A stretch of DNA of 7,312 nucleotides from Ilumatobacteraceae bacterium (GTDB lineage Bacteria > Actinomycetota > Acidimicrobiia > Acidimicrobiales > Ilumatobacteraceae), in assembly GCA_030728545.1 (NCBI GenBank), contig JANQZQ010000032.1, positions 1 to 7,312 on the forward strand. Direction: 5' to 3'. The notes below the pieces were generated by a model. That model was not told the DNA's origin and searched no databases. It saw only the letters and a program-made list of their open reading frames with translations. Of the stretch, positions 6,349 to 7,312 are shown one piece after another. Each line of letters opens with the position of its first letter. The stretch's first letter is position 1. Both the position numbers and the translations under genes were made by a program.

Positions 6349-7239
6349 CTAGTCGTCGCAGATAATGAGGCTCACACACAGCACGGCGGAGTCGACTGCG
6401 ATGTTCCACACGCCTTCGTCGAGCCCGGATGAGGCAAGCGTGTTGATGCCAATGAGCTCGCCTCGACTATTGACGAGTGGCCCGCCCGAGTTGCCGCGGT
6501 TGAGTGTGGCCGAGGTGTAGTTCCAGTATTCATCCAGCACATACCCGATGTAGCCGAATGACACGTATCTATCCAGGGTGACTTTCAGGTCGGGGTCAGC
6601 GGGGTTGCCCATGGCCATGGTCCACCAACCGCGCTCGGCGAACACTTCGCTCTCGCGCAACCACGGCAAGTCGGGCGAAATTTCGATCAGCGCAAGGTCG
6701 TTGGCTTCGTCGGCACCAACGATGACGCCAACGGTTTTTAACGCCATGTCGTCGCCATAACGCACGGTTACCGATGTGTTGTTTTCCCAACACTCGTCAA
6801 CCACGTGATAGTTAGTGACAAGAACAGTTTGAGCACCTGGGCCCTCGGCAACAATGTCGAGCGCAAAGCCGGTGCCGCCGCCCTCGCCACAAAAAATATC
6901 AACAACCGACTGCCCCACTTGTGCGATGAGCGCTGCCACGTCTGCCGGCGCAACGAACAAGTTTGCGTCGGGGTCTAGTGATGTTCCGGCGTCAGCAGCA
7001 CTGCTCTCTTTGCTGACCACAGGCCGAGGTGCAGCGTTGATCTGGCTCTCTAATTGCGAGATTCGCTGGTTGGATTCGTCGAGTTGCATGACCAACCCCG
7101 CAACACCCACCAGCAATATCACGAGTAGCACGCCGGAGAATATGACCACGCGACGTGTGGCGCGCTGATTGCCCTCTGGCGCAGGCAGCACGTGCTCGTA
7201 CTCAGGCCTGGGCTCAGGCGGCAGAAATGGCTCAGTCAT
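6349..7239 (-). CDS. Membrane-anchored trypsin-like (HtrA/S1C-like) serine protease without PDZ domain
   Basis: This is a 296-residue type II membrane protein. The N-terminus (1-30) is a Pro/Glu-rich cytoplasmic tail ending in RATRR. It is followed by one hydrophobic helix (about 31-51), then a short coiled-coil-like stretch (LDESNQRISQLESQ, 53-66) and a Ser/Ala-rich linker to about 95. The protease domain (about 98-290) shows GGTGFALDI, His145 in VTNYHVVD, Asp181 in EANDLALIEI, and Ser251 in NRGNSGGPL. All triad residues are intact. Positive charges before the helix place the protease domain outside the membrane. Cys117 and Cys150 bracket the His strand like the Cys42-Cys58 pair of chymotrypsin, and Cys288/Cys294 lie near the C-terminus. 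It ends soon after the protease domain and lacks the PDZ domain of DegP/HtrA. No good Shine-Dalgarno precedes the ATG; the nearest AGG is about 15 nt away. Its substrate is unknown. It is upstream of, and probably in an operon with, the hydrolase gene. Confidence 0.94.
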   Translation of the reverse strand: MTEPFLPPEPRPEYEHVLPAPEGNQRATRRVVIFSGVLLVILLVGVAGLVMQLDESNQRISQLESQINAAPRPVVSKESSAADAGTSLDPDANLFVAPADVAALIAQVGQSVVDIFCGEGGGTGFALDIVAEGPGAQTVLVTNYHVVDECWENNTSVTVRYGDDMALKTVGVIVGADEANDLALIEISPDLPWLRESEVFAERGWWTMAMGNPADPDLKVTLDRYVSFGYIGYVLDEYWNYTSATLNRGNSGGPLVNSRGELIGINTLASSGLDEGVWNIAVDSAVLCVSLIICDD

Positions 7240-7312
7240 TAGTAAGCGCTGAACCTAGTCGATGTACCATTTGCTTTTCAGCAAAGTACTTGACTTCGGC
7301 GCAGTGGTAGAC
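7232..7312 (-). CDS. Possible C-terminal tail of an unidentified upstream gene (partial)
   Basis: A minus-strand frame enters from the right edge and stays open for 26 codons, beginning VYHCAEVKYFAEKQ, before TGA at 7234-7232. Its stop overlaps the protease ATG in the string ATGACTGA, an arrangement common in translationally coupled genes. The protease lacks its own good ribosome binding site, which also fits coupling. A 26-codon open stretch is quite likely by chance, and a hairpin lies within it, so this could equally be an intergenic leader. No family is recognised. Confidence 0.35.
   Translation of the reverse strand, partial: VYHCAEVKYFAEKQMVHRLGSALTND
7264..7289. repeat. Inverted repeat / hairpin upstream of the protease gene
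   Basis: Read on the minus strand: GTAC, TTTGCT, loop GAAA, AGCAAA, TG bulge, GTAC. This gives a perfect 6-bp stem capped by a GNRA-type tetraloop plus an outer 4-bp stem. It lies 25-50 nt before the protease ATG. It may be an RNA leader structure, an operator, or chance structure within the tail of the possible upstream coding sequence. No U-run follows on the minus strand. Confidence 0.45.

Noticed and set aside
7298..7312. GGCGCAGTGGTAGAC on the plus strand, resembling a tRNA D-arm
   Set aside because: Aligning it as a D-arm puts C rather than the near-invariant T at position 8 and gives an implausible acceptor strand. The window ends before any anticodon arm, so a tRNA cannot be supported.

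Overview
The window looks like ordinary chromosomal DNA from a GC-rich bacterium, most likely an actinomycete. The GltB sequence, the type II membrane-anchored trypsin-like protease and the strong G/C bias at third codon positions all fit Actinomycetota. Class Acidimicrobiia is a guess from overall flavour only. No mobile element, CRISPR array, rRNA or complete tRNA is visible.

Every supported gene lies on the minus strand, so the window reads right to left. At the right edge (7312 to 7232) is a possible C-terminal tail of an unidentified protein, overlapping the start of the next gene. Then come a membrane-anchored S1-family (HtrA-like, no PDZ) serine protease (7239-6349) and, after a 39-nt gap, an alpha/beta hydrolase with an Asp nucleophile of the epoxide hydrolase/haloalkane dehalogenase type (6309-5542). 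A GC-rich stem-loop just after the hydrolase stop looks like a terminator. The 149-nt gap to the next gene also holds an inverted repeat TGGACA-N8-TGTCCA, a plausible promoter and a strong ribosome binding site. These serve a 211-residue protein of unknown function (5392-4757) that appears to be two fused ferredoxin-like (dimeric alpha/beta-barrel) halves.

A 292-nt gene-free leader (4756-4465) with stem-loops and a TATACT -10-like box precedes gltB, the large subunit of NADPH-dependent glutamate synthase. gltB fills the left 61% of the window (4464 to 1) and runs off the left edge only a few tens of residues short of its normal C-terminus. gltD would be expected beyond position 1.

The genes do not form an obvious single pathway. 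The protease and hydrolase may be co-transcribed. The duplicated-barrel gene appears to be its own regulated unit, and gltB has its own leader. I see no convincing new multi-gene system. The most interesting items are the duplicated-barrel protein with its operator-like palindrome, and the structured leader of gltB.
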